Shown one piece after another: positions 1 through 7,598 of a stretch of DNA of 7,598 bases. The position numbers were made by a program, and so were the translations under genes. This DNA comes from Mycobacteriaceae bacterium. Its GTDB lineage: Bacteria > Actinomycetota > Actinomycetes > Mycobacteriales > Mycobacteriaceae. The stretch is from NCBI GenBank assembly GCA_019242135.1, contig JAFAWC010000627.1, positions 1 to 7,598 of the forward strand. The letters run 5' to 3'. Numbering within the stretch: the first letter of the stretch is position 1; every line of letters starts with the position of its first letter. The notes under the pieces are model-generated. The model was not told the DNA's origin and made no database searches. It saw nothing but the letters and a program-made list of their open reading frames with translations.

Positions 1-212
1 CGATCCTGGCGGGGGACTTCTCTCGCCGTGGCCTGGACCCCGAGATGGCGCCGCTGTACGCGCAGGCGCTCGTCGGTTCGGTGTCGATGACCGCTCAATG
101 GTGGCTCGACGTGCGCGAGCCGAAAAAAGAAGTGGTAGCCGCGCATCTGGTGAACCTGTGTTGGAACGGGTTGATGCACCTCGAGGACGACCCGGTGCTG
201 CACGACGAGTAG
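1..212 (+). CDS. TetR-family transcriptional regulator, C-terminal end (partial)
   Basis: The open frame entering from the left edge (codons in phase from base 3) ends at TAG 210–212 and gives about 69 residues. The N-terminal helix-turn-helix lies outside the window. What remains is an alpha-helical ligand/dimerisation domain end, with the stretch [17 protein letters not shown], then a charged [12 protein letters not shown] helix and WNGLMHLE near the stop. From memory this matches the C-terminus of the TetR regulator (Rv1019 in M. tuberculosis) that precedes mfd in mycobacteria. TetR proteins of this type normally bind DNA as dimers and release it on binding a small ligand; neither ligand nor operator can be read here. 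The identification leans on gene order as well as sequence, because the diagnostic DNA-binding domain is absent. The gene ends 56 bp before mfd. Confidence 0.75.
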   Translation, partial: ILAGDFSRRGLDPEMAPLYAQALVGSVSMTAQWWLDVREPKKEVVAAHLVNLCWNGLMHLEDDPVLHDE

Positions 213-253
213 CGAAGCAGCACAGCGCTTTTCATCGCTTTCAGAGCAGCGCC

Positions 254-268
254 TACAATGACGGCATC
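254..268 (+). promoter_or_regulatory. Candidate near-leaderless promoter of mfd
   Basis: TACAAT at 254–259 fits the mycobacterial SigA -10 consensus TANNNT. It lies only 9 nt before the mfd ATG at 269, so a start 7 nt after the hexamer (about A266) would leave a leader of 0–3 nt. No purine-rich Shine-Dalgarno precedes the ATG, which agrees with leaderless translation, common in mycobacteria. The -35 region (about 231–236, TTCATC) is weak. Read-through from the upstream regulator gene remains possible. Confidence 0.45.
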
Positions 269-3200
269 ATGATCGACACCCCGATCGCGGGGCTCGTCAA
301 GCTGGCGCTGCGCGACCCCACTCTGGGCGACATCGCCCGGCGCGCCGCCGCTCACCCGCCCGAGTTGGCGCTTGTCGGCCCCGCCGGTGCGCGCCTGTTC
401 GTCGCGTCGGCGCTGGCCAGCAACGGCCCGCTGCTAGTCGTCACCGCCAGCGGCCGTGAAGCCGACGACCTGGCCGCCGAACTGCACGGCGTGTTCGGTG
501 ACGCCGCCGCGCTGTTCCCGTCCTGGGAGACGTTGCCGCACGAACGGCTGTCCCCGGGTGTGGACACGGTCGGCGCCCGGCTGACGGTGCTCAGGCGGCT
601 GGCCTTCCCCGATGAGGAGCGGCTGGGCCCGCCGCTGCGCGTGGTGGTCACCTCCGTGCGCTCGCTGCTGCAGCCGATGGCCCCGAACCTCGCGCGCATC
701 GCGCCGGTCACCCTCACCGTCGGCGACGAGGTCGCCTTCGAGGACGTCATCGCCCGGCTCGTCGAGCTGGCCTACACCCGGGTCGACATGGTCGGCAAGC
801 GCGGCGAGTTCGCGGTGCGCGGCGGCATCCTCGACGTGTTCCCGCCGACCGCCGAGCATCCCGTCCGGGTGGAGTTCTGGGGCGACGAGGTCAGCGAGAT
901 GCGGATGTTCGCCGTCGCCGACCAGCGGTCCATTCCTGAGCTGCGCGTCGACACGGTGACCGCCGTCGCGTGCCGGGAGTTTCTGCTGACCGACGCGGTC
1001 CGCGCTCGCGCAGCCGAGCTGGCAGGCCAGGATCCGCACGTTCACGGGCCGATCGGCAGCGTCGCCGAGATGCTGGCCAAGCTCGGCTCCGGCATCCCCG
1101 TCGACGGCATGGAAGCGCTGATGCCGGTGCTCGGGGCCGGCGAGCTGACGCTGCTGACCAGTAATTTGCCTGCGGGCACGCCGCTGCTGGTGTGCGACCC
1201 GGAAAAGATTCGCGCCCGCGCCGCCGACCTGATCAAGACGGGACAGCAGTTCCTGGAGGCGTCGTGGTCGGCGGCCGCGCTGGGCAGCCACGATGGTCCC
1301 GTTGACCTGGAGTCCCTCGGCGCGTCAGGCTTCCTGGACATCGACGACGTGCGGGGCGCGGCGGTCGAAGCCGGCCACCCCTGGTGGACGCTGAGCCAGC
1401 TGTCCGATCCCGACGCCGTGCAGCTCGATCTGCGGGCGGCACCATCAGCGCGCGGCCATCAGCACAGCGTCGAGGAGATCTTTGCGATGCTGCGCGCCCA
1501 CGTCGGCACCGGCGGGACCGCGGCGGTCGTCGCGCCTGGCGCGGGCACCGCCCACCGGCTCGTCGAGCAGCTTCGCGATGTCGATGTGCCCGCCCTCTGC
1601 CTCGAGCTGGGTGAAGCTCCCGGTCCGGGCGTGGTCGGCGTGCTCAAGGGCCCACTGCACGACGGGATCGTGTTGCCCGAGTCCCACCTCGTCGTGGTCA
1701 CCGAAACCGACCTGACCGGCAGCCGGGTCGCGGTGACCGAGGGCAAACGCCTGGCCGCCAAGCGCCGAAACGTCGTCGACCCGCTCGCCCTGACCGCCGG
1801 GGACCTCGTCGTGCACGATCAGCACGGCATCGGCCGGTTCATCGAAATGGTCGAACGCACCGTGGGCGGTGCCCGTCGCGAATACCTGGTGCTCGAGTAC
1901 GCGTCCACCCGGCGCGGGTCCGACCTTCAGACCGACAAGCTGTACGTGCCGATGGATTCCCTGGACCGGCTGTCGCGCTACGTCGGCGGCGAGTCGCCCG
2001 CACTGTCGCGACTGGGGGGAAGCGATTGGGCCAACACGAAGACCAAGGCCCGCCGGGCGGTCGCGGAGATCGCGCAGGAGCTGGTGTCGCTGTACGCCAA
2101 GCGTCAGGCGTCGCCGGGGTTCGCGTTCGGCCCGGACACCCCGTGGCAGGCCGAGATGGAGGACGCCTTCGGCTTCACCGAGACGGTCGATCAGCTGACG
2201 GCGATCACCGAGGTGAAGGCCGATATGGAAAAACCCATTCCGATGGACCGGGTGATTTGCGGCGACGTCGGCTACGGCAAGACGGAGATCGCGGTGCGCG
2301 CCGCGTTCAAGGCGGTTCAGGACGGCAAACAGGTGGCGGTGCTGGTACCGACGACGCTGCTGGCCGACCAGCATCTGCAGACCTTCGCCGAACGGATGGC
2401 CGGTTTTCCGGTGCGCGTCGCGGCGCTGTCGCGGTTCACCGACGCGACCGAATCCAAGCAGGTGCTCGACGGCATGGCCGACGGCGGCGTCGACATCGTG
2501 ATCGGCACCCACCGGCTGCTGCAGACCGGCGTGCGGTGGAAGGACCTCGGGCTGGTTGTGGTCGACGAGGAGCAGCGCTTCGGCGTCGAGCACAAGGAGC
2601 ACATCAAGGCGCTGCGCACCCACGTCGACGTGCTGACGATGAGCGCGACGCCGATCCCGCGGACGCTGGAGATGAGCCTGGCGGGTATCCGGGAGATGTC
2701 GACGATCCTCACCCCGCCTGAGGAGCGCTACCCGGTGCTCACGTATGTCGGCCCGCACGACGATAAGCCGATCGCCGCGGCGTTGCGGCGTGAACTGCTG
2801 CGCGACGGGCAGGCGTTCTACATCCACAACCGGGTCAGCTCCATCGACCAGACGGCGGCCCGGGTGCAGGAGCTGGTTCCCGAAGCCCGCGTGGTGGTCG
2901 CGCACGGCCAGATGCCCGAGGACATCCTCGAGCGAACGGTCGAGGGCTTCTGGAACCGCGACTACGACATCCTGGTCTGCACCACGATCGTCGAGACCGG
3001 CCTGGACATCGCCAATGCGAACACGCTGATCGTCGAGCGCGCCGACACGTTCGGGCTGGCGCAGCTGCACCAGTTGCGTGGGCGGGTCGGCCGCAGCCGC
3101 GAGCGCGGCTACGCCTATTTCTTGTACCCGCCGCACGTGCCGTTGACGGAGACGGCCTACGACCGGCTCGCCACCATCGCGCAGAACAATGAGCTCGGCG

Positions 3201-3919
3201 CCGGCATGTCCGTCGCGATGAAGGACCTGGAGATCCGTGGTGCGGGCAACGTGCTCGGGGTGGAGCAGTCCGGTCACGTCGCCGGCGTCGGGTTCGACCT
3301 CTACGTCCGGTTGGTCGGGGAGGCCGTCGAGGCGTACCGCGCCGCCGCCGACGGGCAGACGGTCGCCGCGCCCGAGGAACCGAAGGAAGTGCGCATCGAC
3401 CTACCTGTGGACGCGCATCTGCCGCCGGAGTACATCGCCAGCGACAGGCTGCGCCTGGAGGGCTACCGGCGGTTGGCGGCCGCGGCCGACGACGACGCTA
3501 TCGCCGCGGTGGTCGACGAGCTGACCGACCGCTACGGACCGCTCCCGCAGCCCGCGCGACGGCTGGTGGCGGTGGCCCGCCTGAGGCTGCTGTGTCGCCA
3601 CTACGGCATCACCGAGGTCACCGCCGCCGGCGCGGGGTCCCCGACGCTGCGGCTGTCCCCGATGGCGCTGCTCGACTCCCAGCAGCTGCGCCTGAAGCGG
3701 CTCTACCCGGCGGCGCACTACCGTGCCACCACCTCGACCGTGCAGGTACCGATTCCCCGCGCCGGTGACGGGGTGTCCGCGGCCCGCATCCGTGATCTTG
3801 AACTGGTGCAGCTGGTCGCCGACGTGCTGCTGGCACTGGACGGAAAACCGCAGGGCAGTGTTGATATCACCGAGGTCGGCGGCACTGCCGAGCAGGTCGG
3901 CAGCGAGAGCCGTCGGTAA
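269..3919 (+). CDS. mfd: Transcription-repair coupling factor Mfd
   Basis: This 1216-residue protein is an ATP-driven DNA translocase. It removes RNA polymerase stalled at lesions and recruits UvrA to start transcription-coupled nucleotide excision repair. Visible parts, in order: a UvrB-like N-terminal module ([13 protein letters not shown] from residue 85; [21 protein letters not shown] after it); the RNA-polymerase-interaction domain, starting near residue 508 ([17 protein letters not shown]) and including KLYVPMDSL from 557; then the superfamily 2 motor. The motor shows Walker [10 protein letters not shown] at 665–673 (Lys671), DEEQ at 766–769, SATPIPRT at 792–799 and motif [13 protein letters not shown] at 932–942. 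The RecG-like translocation region follows, with DLEIRGAGN at 986–994, and the C-terminal TRCF/D7 domain from about 1041. Length is close to the M. tuberculosis protein (about 1234, recalled). ATG 269 is chosen because conserved DTPIAGLV follows at once and no in-frame ATG, GTG or TTG lies between the upstream stop and it. The frame remains open back to 98, but that would overlap the regulator gene. All motor motifs are intact. Confidence 0.97.
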   Translation: MIDTPIAGLVKLALRDPTLGDIARRAAAHPPELALVGPAGARLFVASALASNGPLLVVTASGREADDLAAELHGVFGDAAALFPSWETLPHERLSPGVDTVGARLTVLRRLAFPDEERLGPPLRVVVTSVRSLLQPMAPNLARIAPVTLTVGDEVAFEDVIARLVELAYTRVDMVGKRGEFAVRGGILDVFPPTAEHPVRVEFWGDEVSEMRMFAVADQRSIPELRVDTVTAVACREFLLTDAVRARAAELAGQDPHVHGPIGSVAEMLAKLGSGIPVDGMEALMPVLGAGELTLLTSNLPAGTPLLVCDPEKIRARAADLIKTGQQFLEASWSAAALGSHDGPVDLESLGASGFLDIDDVRGAAVEAGHPWWTLSQLSDPDAVQLDLRAAPSARGHQHSVEEIFAMLRAHVGTGGTAAVVAPGAGTAHRLVEQLRDVDVPALCLELGEAPGPGVVGVLKGPLHDGIVLPESHLVVVTETDLTGSRVAVTEGKRLAAKRRNVVDPLALTAGDLVVHDQHGIGRFIEMVERTVGGARREYLVLEYASTRRGSDLQTDKLYVPMDSLDRLSRYVGGESPALSRLGGSDWANTKTKARRAVAEIAQELVSLYAKRQASPGFAFGPDTPWQAEMEDAFGFTETVDQLTAITEVKADMEKPIPMDRVICGDVGYGKTEIAVRAAFKAVQDGKQVAVLVPTTLLADQHLQTFAERMAGFPVRVAALSRFTDATESKQVLDGMADGGVDIVIGTHRLLQTGVRWKDLGLVVVDEEQRFGVEHKEHIKALRTHVDVLTMSATPIPRTLEMSLAGIREMSTILTPPEERYPVLTYVGPHDDKPIAAALRRELLRDGQAFYIHNRVSSIDQTAARVQELVPEARVVVAHGQMPEDILERTVEGFWNRDYDILVCTTIVETGLDIANANTLIVERADTFGLAQLHQLRGRVGRSRERGYAYFLYPPHVPLTETAYDRLATIAQNNELGAGMSVAMKDLEIRGAGNVLGVEQSGHVAGVGFDLYVRLVGEAVEAYRAAADGQTVAAPEEPKEVRIDLPVDAHLPPEYIASDRLRLEGYRRLAAAADDDAIAAVVDELTDRYGPLPQPARRLVAVARLRLLCRHYGITEVTAAGAGSPTLRLSPMALLDSQQLRLKRLYPAAHYRATTSTVQVPIPRAGDGVSAARIRDLELVQLVADVLLALDGKPQGSVDITEVGGTAEQVGSESRR
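3860..3877 (+). repeat. 18-bp near-direct repeat, copy 1 (inside mfd 3' end)
   Basis: GTTGATATCACCGAGGTC here matches 17 of 18 bases of the copy at 4008–4025, with a period of 148 bp. In this copy it encodes VDITEV in the poorly conserved Mfd tail. Its first 12 bases, GTTGATATCACC, form an inverted repeat with one mismatched pair, centred on GATATC. Its function is unknown. Confidence 0.6.
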
Positions 3920-4007
3920 CGCCGGGCGTTGTGCGTTCGGGTCAGCCCTGCCCCGATTCAACGACCGCCCGCCCGGGACGACATCACGAAAGCACAGCGC
4001 CGATATG

Positions 4008-4025
4008 GTTGATATAACCGAGGTC
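4008..4025 (+). repeat. 18-bp near-direct repeat, copy 2 (mfd–mazG gap)
   Basis: GTTGATATAACCGAGGTC differs from the copy at 3860–3877 only at one base (C to A). It sits 37 bp before the mazG start. With the preceding G it forms GGTT-GATAT-AACC, a short 4-bp inverted repeat. It overlaps the candidate mazG -10 element. Confidence 0.6.
4013..4018 (+). promoter_or_regulatory. Candidate -10 element for mazG
   Basis: TATAAC at 4013–4018 is an AT-rich island in an otherwise GC-rich 143-bp gap (3920–4062). It would give a start near 4025 and a leader of about 38 nt. TATGGT at 4004–4009 is an alternative TANNNT match. No convincing -35 is visible, and co-transcription with mfd cannot be excluded. 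No hairpin plus U-tract terminator was seen in the gap. Confidence 0.3.
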
Positions 4026-4046
4026 AAGCGCGCCGAAGCCACATGT

Positions 4047-4053
4047 GAGGGGG
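4047..4053 (+). promoter_or_regulatory. Shine-Dalgarno deciding the mazG start
   Basis: GAGGGGG ends 9 nt before ATG 4063. It sits within the codons that would follow the alternative in-frame GTG at 4045, so it supports ATG 4063 as the real start. Confidence 0.6.
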
Positions 4054-4062
4054 TGCAGCACG

Positions 4063-5343
4063 ATGACCGTGATCCTGGTCGATCCGCGCCGCCCTTCGCT
4101 TGTGCCCGTCGAGGCGGTCACGCTGCTCGCGGGGGAGGTGGCCTACACCGAAGAGATACCGATCAAAGTGCCGTGGTCGCTGCCGGGGGCGCGGCCGGTG
4201 TTCGACGGTTCAGACGCGCCGGTGCTGCTCTCCTCTGACAAAGACCACCCCGCCGTCCAGGACCGGCTGGCCAAGGGCGAGAAAGTGATCTGCGCGCCCG
4301 TCGCGCAGCGCGGGGACCGGCTGATCGACGCCGTCGCGCTGATGGACAAATTGCGTACCGACGGTCCGTGGGAGAGCGAGCAGACTCACGACTCACTGCG
4401 TCGGTACCTGCTGGAGGAGACCTACGAACTGTTCGACGCCGTGCGCAGCGGCAACGCCGACGACTTGCGCGAGGAACTCGGTGACGTGCTGCTGCAGGTC
4501 TTGTTCCACGCGCGAATCGCCGAGGACGCGCCACAGCACCCGTTCAGCATCGACGACGTCGCCGATTCGCTGCTGCGCAAGCTCGCCAACCGCGTTCCCG
4601 GAGTGCTTGCCGGCGAACCGATTTCGCTCGAACAGCAGATCGCCGAGTGGGACCGGCGCAAGGCCGAGGAAAGGTCGGTCAAGGCGCGCCAGTCATGTCT
4701 CGACGGGGTTCCGGCCGGTCAGCCCGCGCTTGCGCTGGCGCAGAAGGTTCTTGGCCGCGTCGGCGACGCGGGCCTGCCCGCCGACTTGGTCCCGCCCACG
4801 CTCACGACCGTTTCGGTCACCCCCGAGGTTGATGCCGAAAACACTTTGCGCACTGAGGTTCTCGAGTTCATGGATGCTGTACGCACCGCCGAGAAGGCGA
4901 TCGCGGCGGCCCGACGCGGTGACGAGGTGCCCGAGCAACTCGACGTGGCGGTCTTGGACTCGATCACCGAAGAGGAGTGGCGTGCCGGCTGGCCGAGACC
5001 GTCGGAGGCCACCGCGCCTGCGCCGGACCGGATACCCGAGCCCACCCCCGAGCACGTGCCGGAGCCGGGCCCCGCCGAGGTGCCCGAGCCGAACCCGGTC
5101 GAGGTTCCCGAACGGCCGCCGGAGCAGACGGCCGAGCAGATGGAGCCCGCGCACCGCCCGGTTATCGAGGAGGAGTTCCCCGCGACGCAGATGCCGGTCA
5201 TCGCGGGTTTGGAAGATAGGGAAGAAGAAGTGGAAACGGCATCGAACGGCATCTCCGGGCAAGGGCAACACGCCGACACGCCGGCCCAGCTCGAGCCGAT
5301 TGCGCCGTCGGACAATCAGCCGAACAGCGTGGAACCGCAGTAG
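4063..5343 (+). CDS. mazG: Nucleoside triphosphate pyrophosphohydrolase MazG with Pro/Glu-rich C-terminal extension
   Basis: This 426-residue protein should hydrolyse (d)NTPs to NMP and pyrophosphate, a house-cleaning role that in mycobacteria has been linked to removing oxidised nucleotides. Residues 1–95 form an N-terminal part of uncertain fold (TVILVDPRRPSLVPVEAVTL). The MazG domain begins near KLRTDGPWESEQTHDSLRR (from residue 96). It carries the Mg-binding EExxE set E118, E119, E122 and the ExxD set E138, D141 (EELGD), followed by LLQVLFHARIAED and DDVADSLLRKLANRVPGV. Only one MazG domain is present, as in mycobacterial relatives, unlike the tandem domains of the E. coli protein. The family-like part ends near ITEEEWRAGWP (W306). 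After that comes a tail of about 115–120 residues, rich in Pro, Glu and Ala, with four octapeptide repeats at 324–355. M. tuberculosis MazG is about 325 residues (recalled), so this tail is extra. ATG 4063 has a good Shine-Dalgarno at 4047–4053; GTG 4045 would add six residues. The catalytic set looks intact. Confidence 0.93.
   Translation: MTVILVDPRRPSLVPVEAVTLLAGEVAYTEEIPIKVPWSLPGARPVFDGSDAPVLLSSDKDHPAVQDRLAKGEKVICAPVAQRGDRLIDAVALMDKLRTDGPWESEQTHDSLRRYLLEETYELFDAVRSGNADDLREELGDVLLQVLFHARIAEDAPQHPFSIDDVADSLLRKLANRVPGVLAGEPISLEQQIAEWDRRKAEERSVKARQSCLDGVPAGQPALALAQKVLGRVGDAGLPADLVPPTLTTVSVTPEVDAENTLRTEVLEFMDAVRTAEKAIAAARRGDEVPEQLDVAVLDSITEEEWRAGWPRPSEATAPAPDRIPEPTPEHVPEPGPAEVPEPNPVEVPERPPEQTAEQMEPAHRPVIEEEFPATQMPVIAGLEDREEEVETASNGISGQGQHADTPAQLEPIAPSDNQPNSVEPQ
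5032..5127 (+). repeat. Four 24-bp tandem repeats coding for Pro/Glu octapeptides in MazG
   Basis: Four in-register 24-bp units encode IPEPTPEH, VPEPGPAE, VPEPNPVE and VPERPPEQ (residues 324–355). The pattern (I/V)PE(P/R)xPxx is held at protein level while the DNA units have diverged. This points to an older expansion or selection on the peptide rather than a recent slippage event. Confidence 0.8.
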
Positions 5344-5381
5344 CTCGTCTCCGGTGCGCGCGCCGTCAATACCCGCCCTAG

Positions 5382-5400
5382 TTAGGTATGGCTAACCTTG
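5382..5400. promoter_or_regulatory. Candidate IdeR/DtxR-type iron box
   Basis: TTAGGTATGGCTAACCTTG agrees at 15 of 19 positions with the mycobacterial IdeR consensus TTAGGTTAGGCTAACCTAA. The key AGGT and GCTAACCT blocks are retained; mismatches are at positions 7, 8, 18 and 19. IdeR is the iron-dependent regulator that represses siderophore genes and activates iron storage genes when iron-loaded. The box lies 39 bp past the mazG stop and about 107 bp upstream of lpqU. A TANNNT match (TAACCT, 5393–5398) lies inside it, which would suit repression. A promoter nearer lpqU (about 5462–5470) would place the box upstream, in a position more like an activator site. A related DtxR-family regulator (manganese-responsive MntR) is an alternative. 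Confidence 0.5.
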
Positions 5401-5458
5401 ACGATGCTTGGGAGTTTGTCGGCCTAGGCCCGAATGCGGCGTCATCTCGGCTGCCGGG

Positions 5459-5470
5459 CGTTATTAACGT
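5459..5470 (+). promoter_or_regulatory. Candidate lpqU -10 region with small palindrome
   Basis: TAACGT (5465–5470) and the overlapping TATTAA (5462–5467) are -10-like. A start near 5477 would leave a leader of about 30 nt before the lpqU GTG. The same bases form CGTTA-T-TAACG (5459–5469), a perfect 5-bp inverted repeat around one base. No good -35 is seen. The whole gap 5344–5507 holds only this, the iron box, the palindrome GGCCTAGGCC (5421–5430) and the Shine-Dalgarno. Confidence 0.3.
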
Positions 5471-5498
5471 GGCACGATGAATCCGACAGAAATGGTTG

Positions 5499-5503
5499 AG
5501 GAG
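5499..5503 (+). promoter_or_regulatory. Shine-Dalgarno of lpqU
   Basis: AGGAG (within GAGGAGA, 5498–5504) lies 4 nt before GTG 5508, or 6 nt counting from the GAGG core. It favours GTG 5508 over the in-frame TTG 5496, which would start upstream of the site itself, and over GTG 5517. Confidence 0.6.
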
Positions 5504-5507
5504 AACG

Positions 5508-6239
5508 GTGCTGCAAGTGCGTTGGCTGCGGGCTGCCGCGGTGCTGGCGGCGACTGTGATGCTCATGGCGTCAAGCTGCTCTTGGCACGTCGGCACGCCG
5601 ATTCCTGAGGGCGTCCCGCCGCCGGCCGGTGACGCGGTGCCCGACGTCGACACCCACGCCGCCGGCCGGCCGGCCGACCAGCTGCACGAGTGGGCCGCCA
5701 GGCGTGCGCCGGCGTTGAACATGCCCGTGACCGCCCTGGAGGCCTACGCGTATGCGGCGAAGGTGGCTCAGGTCGAGAACCCGAGCTGCCACCTGGCCTG
5801 GACCACGCTCGCCGGGATCGGGATGGTCGAGAGCCACAACGGCACCTATCGTGGCGCGACAATCGCGCCGAACGGCGATGTGACGCCACCGATCCGGGGG
5901 GTGCTGCTCGACGGTTCCAACGGCAACCTCGAGATCGTCGACCCCGGATCAGGCGCGCAGGACGGCGATCGCGGCATCGAGCGGGCGATGGGGCCGATGC
6001 AGTTCATCCCGGAGACGTGGCGGCTCTACGGCGTCGACGCGCACAACAACGGCATCGCCAACCCGGACAACATCGACGACGCGGCGCTGTCCGCGGCCGG
6101 ATACCTGTGCTTCCGGGGCCGCGACCTGGCCACACCACAGGGCTGGATGACGGCGCTGCGTGCCTACAACCTTTCCGACCAGTACGCCCGGACTGTGCGC
6201 GACTGGGCGACGGCTTACGCTGACGGCCACCCACTGTGA
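5508..6239 (+). CDS. lpqU: Lipoprotein LpqU, lytic transglycosylase-like (SLT/MltB type)
   Basis: The 243-residue product starts with a lipoprotein signal peptide: basic residues (VRWLR), a hydrophobic core (AAAVLAATVMLM) and a lipobox-like MASSC with Cys24 as the lipidated residue. Ala at -3 is allowed but less usual than Leu. A Pro-rich linker follows (GTPIPEGVPPPAG), so the mature protein should sit on the outer face of the cytoplasmic membrane. The catalytic domain shows TLAGIGMVESHNGTYRGA, in which Glu108 fits the single acid of lytic transglycosylases. AMGPMQFIPETW (160–171) and NPDNIDDAALSAAGYLC follow, as in MltB-like enzymes. These cleave the MurNAc–GlcNAc bond of peptidoglycan with 1,6-anhydro product formation; activity of LpqU itself is inferred. 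Length and sequence resemble M. tuberculosis Rv1022 (recalled). It lies between mazG (164 bp) and eno (67 bp), with a candidate iron box upstream. Confidence 0.9.
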   Translation: MLQVRWLRAAAVLAATVMLMASSCSWHVGTPIPEGVPPPAGDAVPDVDTHAAGRPADQLHEWAARRAPALNMPVTALEAYAYAAKVAQVENPSCHLAWTTLAGIGMVESHNGTYRGATIAPNGDVTPPIRGVLLDGSNGNLEIVDPGSGAQDGDRGIERAMGPMQFIPETWRLYGVDAHNNGIANPDNIDDAALSAAGYLCFRGRDLATPQGWMTALRAYNLSDQYARTVRDWATAYADGHPL

Positions 6240-6262
6240 AGACGGTGCCGCCGCCCACGCCA

Positions 6263-6268
6263 TAGGGT
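6263..6268 (+). promoter_or_regulatory. Candidate -10 element for eno
   Basis: TAGGGT in the 67-bp lpqU–eno gap fits TANNNT. It would set a start near 6275 with a leader of about 32 nt. The -35 area (about 6237–6245) is weak. Read-through from lpqU is also plausible because no terminator hairpin separates the genes. Confidence 0.35.
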
Positions 6269-6270
6269 GA

Positions 6271-7598
<1,328 letters not shown>

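Noticed and set aside
98..268. Upstream extension of mfd by 57 codons to a start at 98
   Set aside because: It would overlap the TetR-family regulator gene, which shows family-like sequence there. The extension ([16 protein letters not shown]) looks like a shadow frame, and the conserved Mfd sequence begins right after ATG 269.
1445..3277. A 610-codon open frame on the minus strand opposite mfd
   Set aside because: It lies wholly antisense to strongly conserved Mfd motor motifs. Its composition (rich in His, Arg, Gln, Asp, Val) is what the complement of a high-GC gene gives, and no recognisable domain is visible.
4045..4062. GTG 4045 as the mazG start
   Set aside because: The best Shine-Dalgarno (4047–4053) lies just after it and is correctly spaced for ATG 4063, which opens directly into the conserved VILVDPRRP.
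3723..4238. A 171-codon + strand frame spanning the mfd end and mazG start
   Set aside because: It overlaps two well-supported genes in another phase, is Arg/Pro-rich, and has no recognisable domain or ribosome site.
5352..5363. GC-rich self-complementary stretch after mazG as a terminator
   Set aside because: CGGTGCGCGCGC has no clean stem with a loop and no following T-run. It is just local GC alternation.
4481..5395. Long alternative frame inside mazG (304 codons, + strand)
   Set aside because: It is extremely Arg/Ser/Pro-rich and overlaps the MazG catalytic motifs in another phase. It is a typical high-GC shadow frame.

Overview
The window looks like a high-GC actinobacterium of the mycobacterial group. 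This rests on the gene order (TetR-family regulator, mfd, mazG, lpqU, eno, all on the + strand), which matches my recollection of the Rv1019–Rv1023 block of Mycobacterium tuberculosis. It also rests on close residue-level resemblance to the mycobacterial proteins, strong G/C preference at third codon positions, GTG starts and TANNNT-type -10 elements. The species cannot be named from the sequence alone.

Layout: 1–212 is the 3' end of a TetR-family regulator. After a 56-bp gap with a candidate near-leaderless promoter comes mfd (269–3919), the transcription-repair coupling factor. A 143-bp gap follows, holding a candidate promoter and the second copy of an 18-bp near-repeat that also occurs in the mfd 3' end. 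Then comes mazG (4063–5343), a nucleoside triphosphate pyrophosphohydrolase with an unusual Pro/Glu-rich C-terminal tail of about 115–120 residues. A 164-bp gap (5344–5507) carries a strong IdeR/DtxR-type iron box and several small palindromes. lpqU (5508–6239) encodes a lipoprotein with a soluble lytic transglycosylase-like domain. After a 67-bp gap with a -10 and a strong Shine-Dalgarno, eno (enolase) begins at GTG 6307 and runs off the right edge.

Functionally this is core housekeeping. Mfd couples stalled RNA polymerase to nucleotide excision repair. MazG removes damaged or non-canonical NTPs, so the two share a genome-maintenance theme. LpqU probably acts on cell-wall peptidoglycan, and enolase is the glycolytic 2-phosphoglycerate dehydratase. 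I see no mobile element, CRISPR array, RNA gene or clearly new multi-gene system. The points most worth a second look are the IdeR-like box upstream of lpqU and the repeat-bearing MazG tail.
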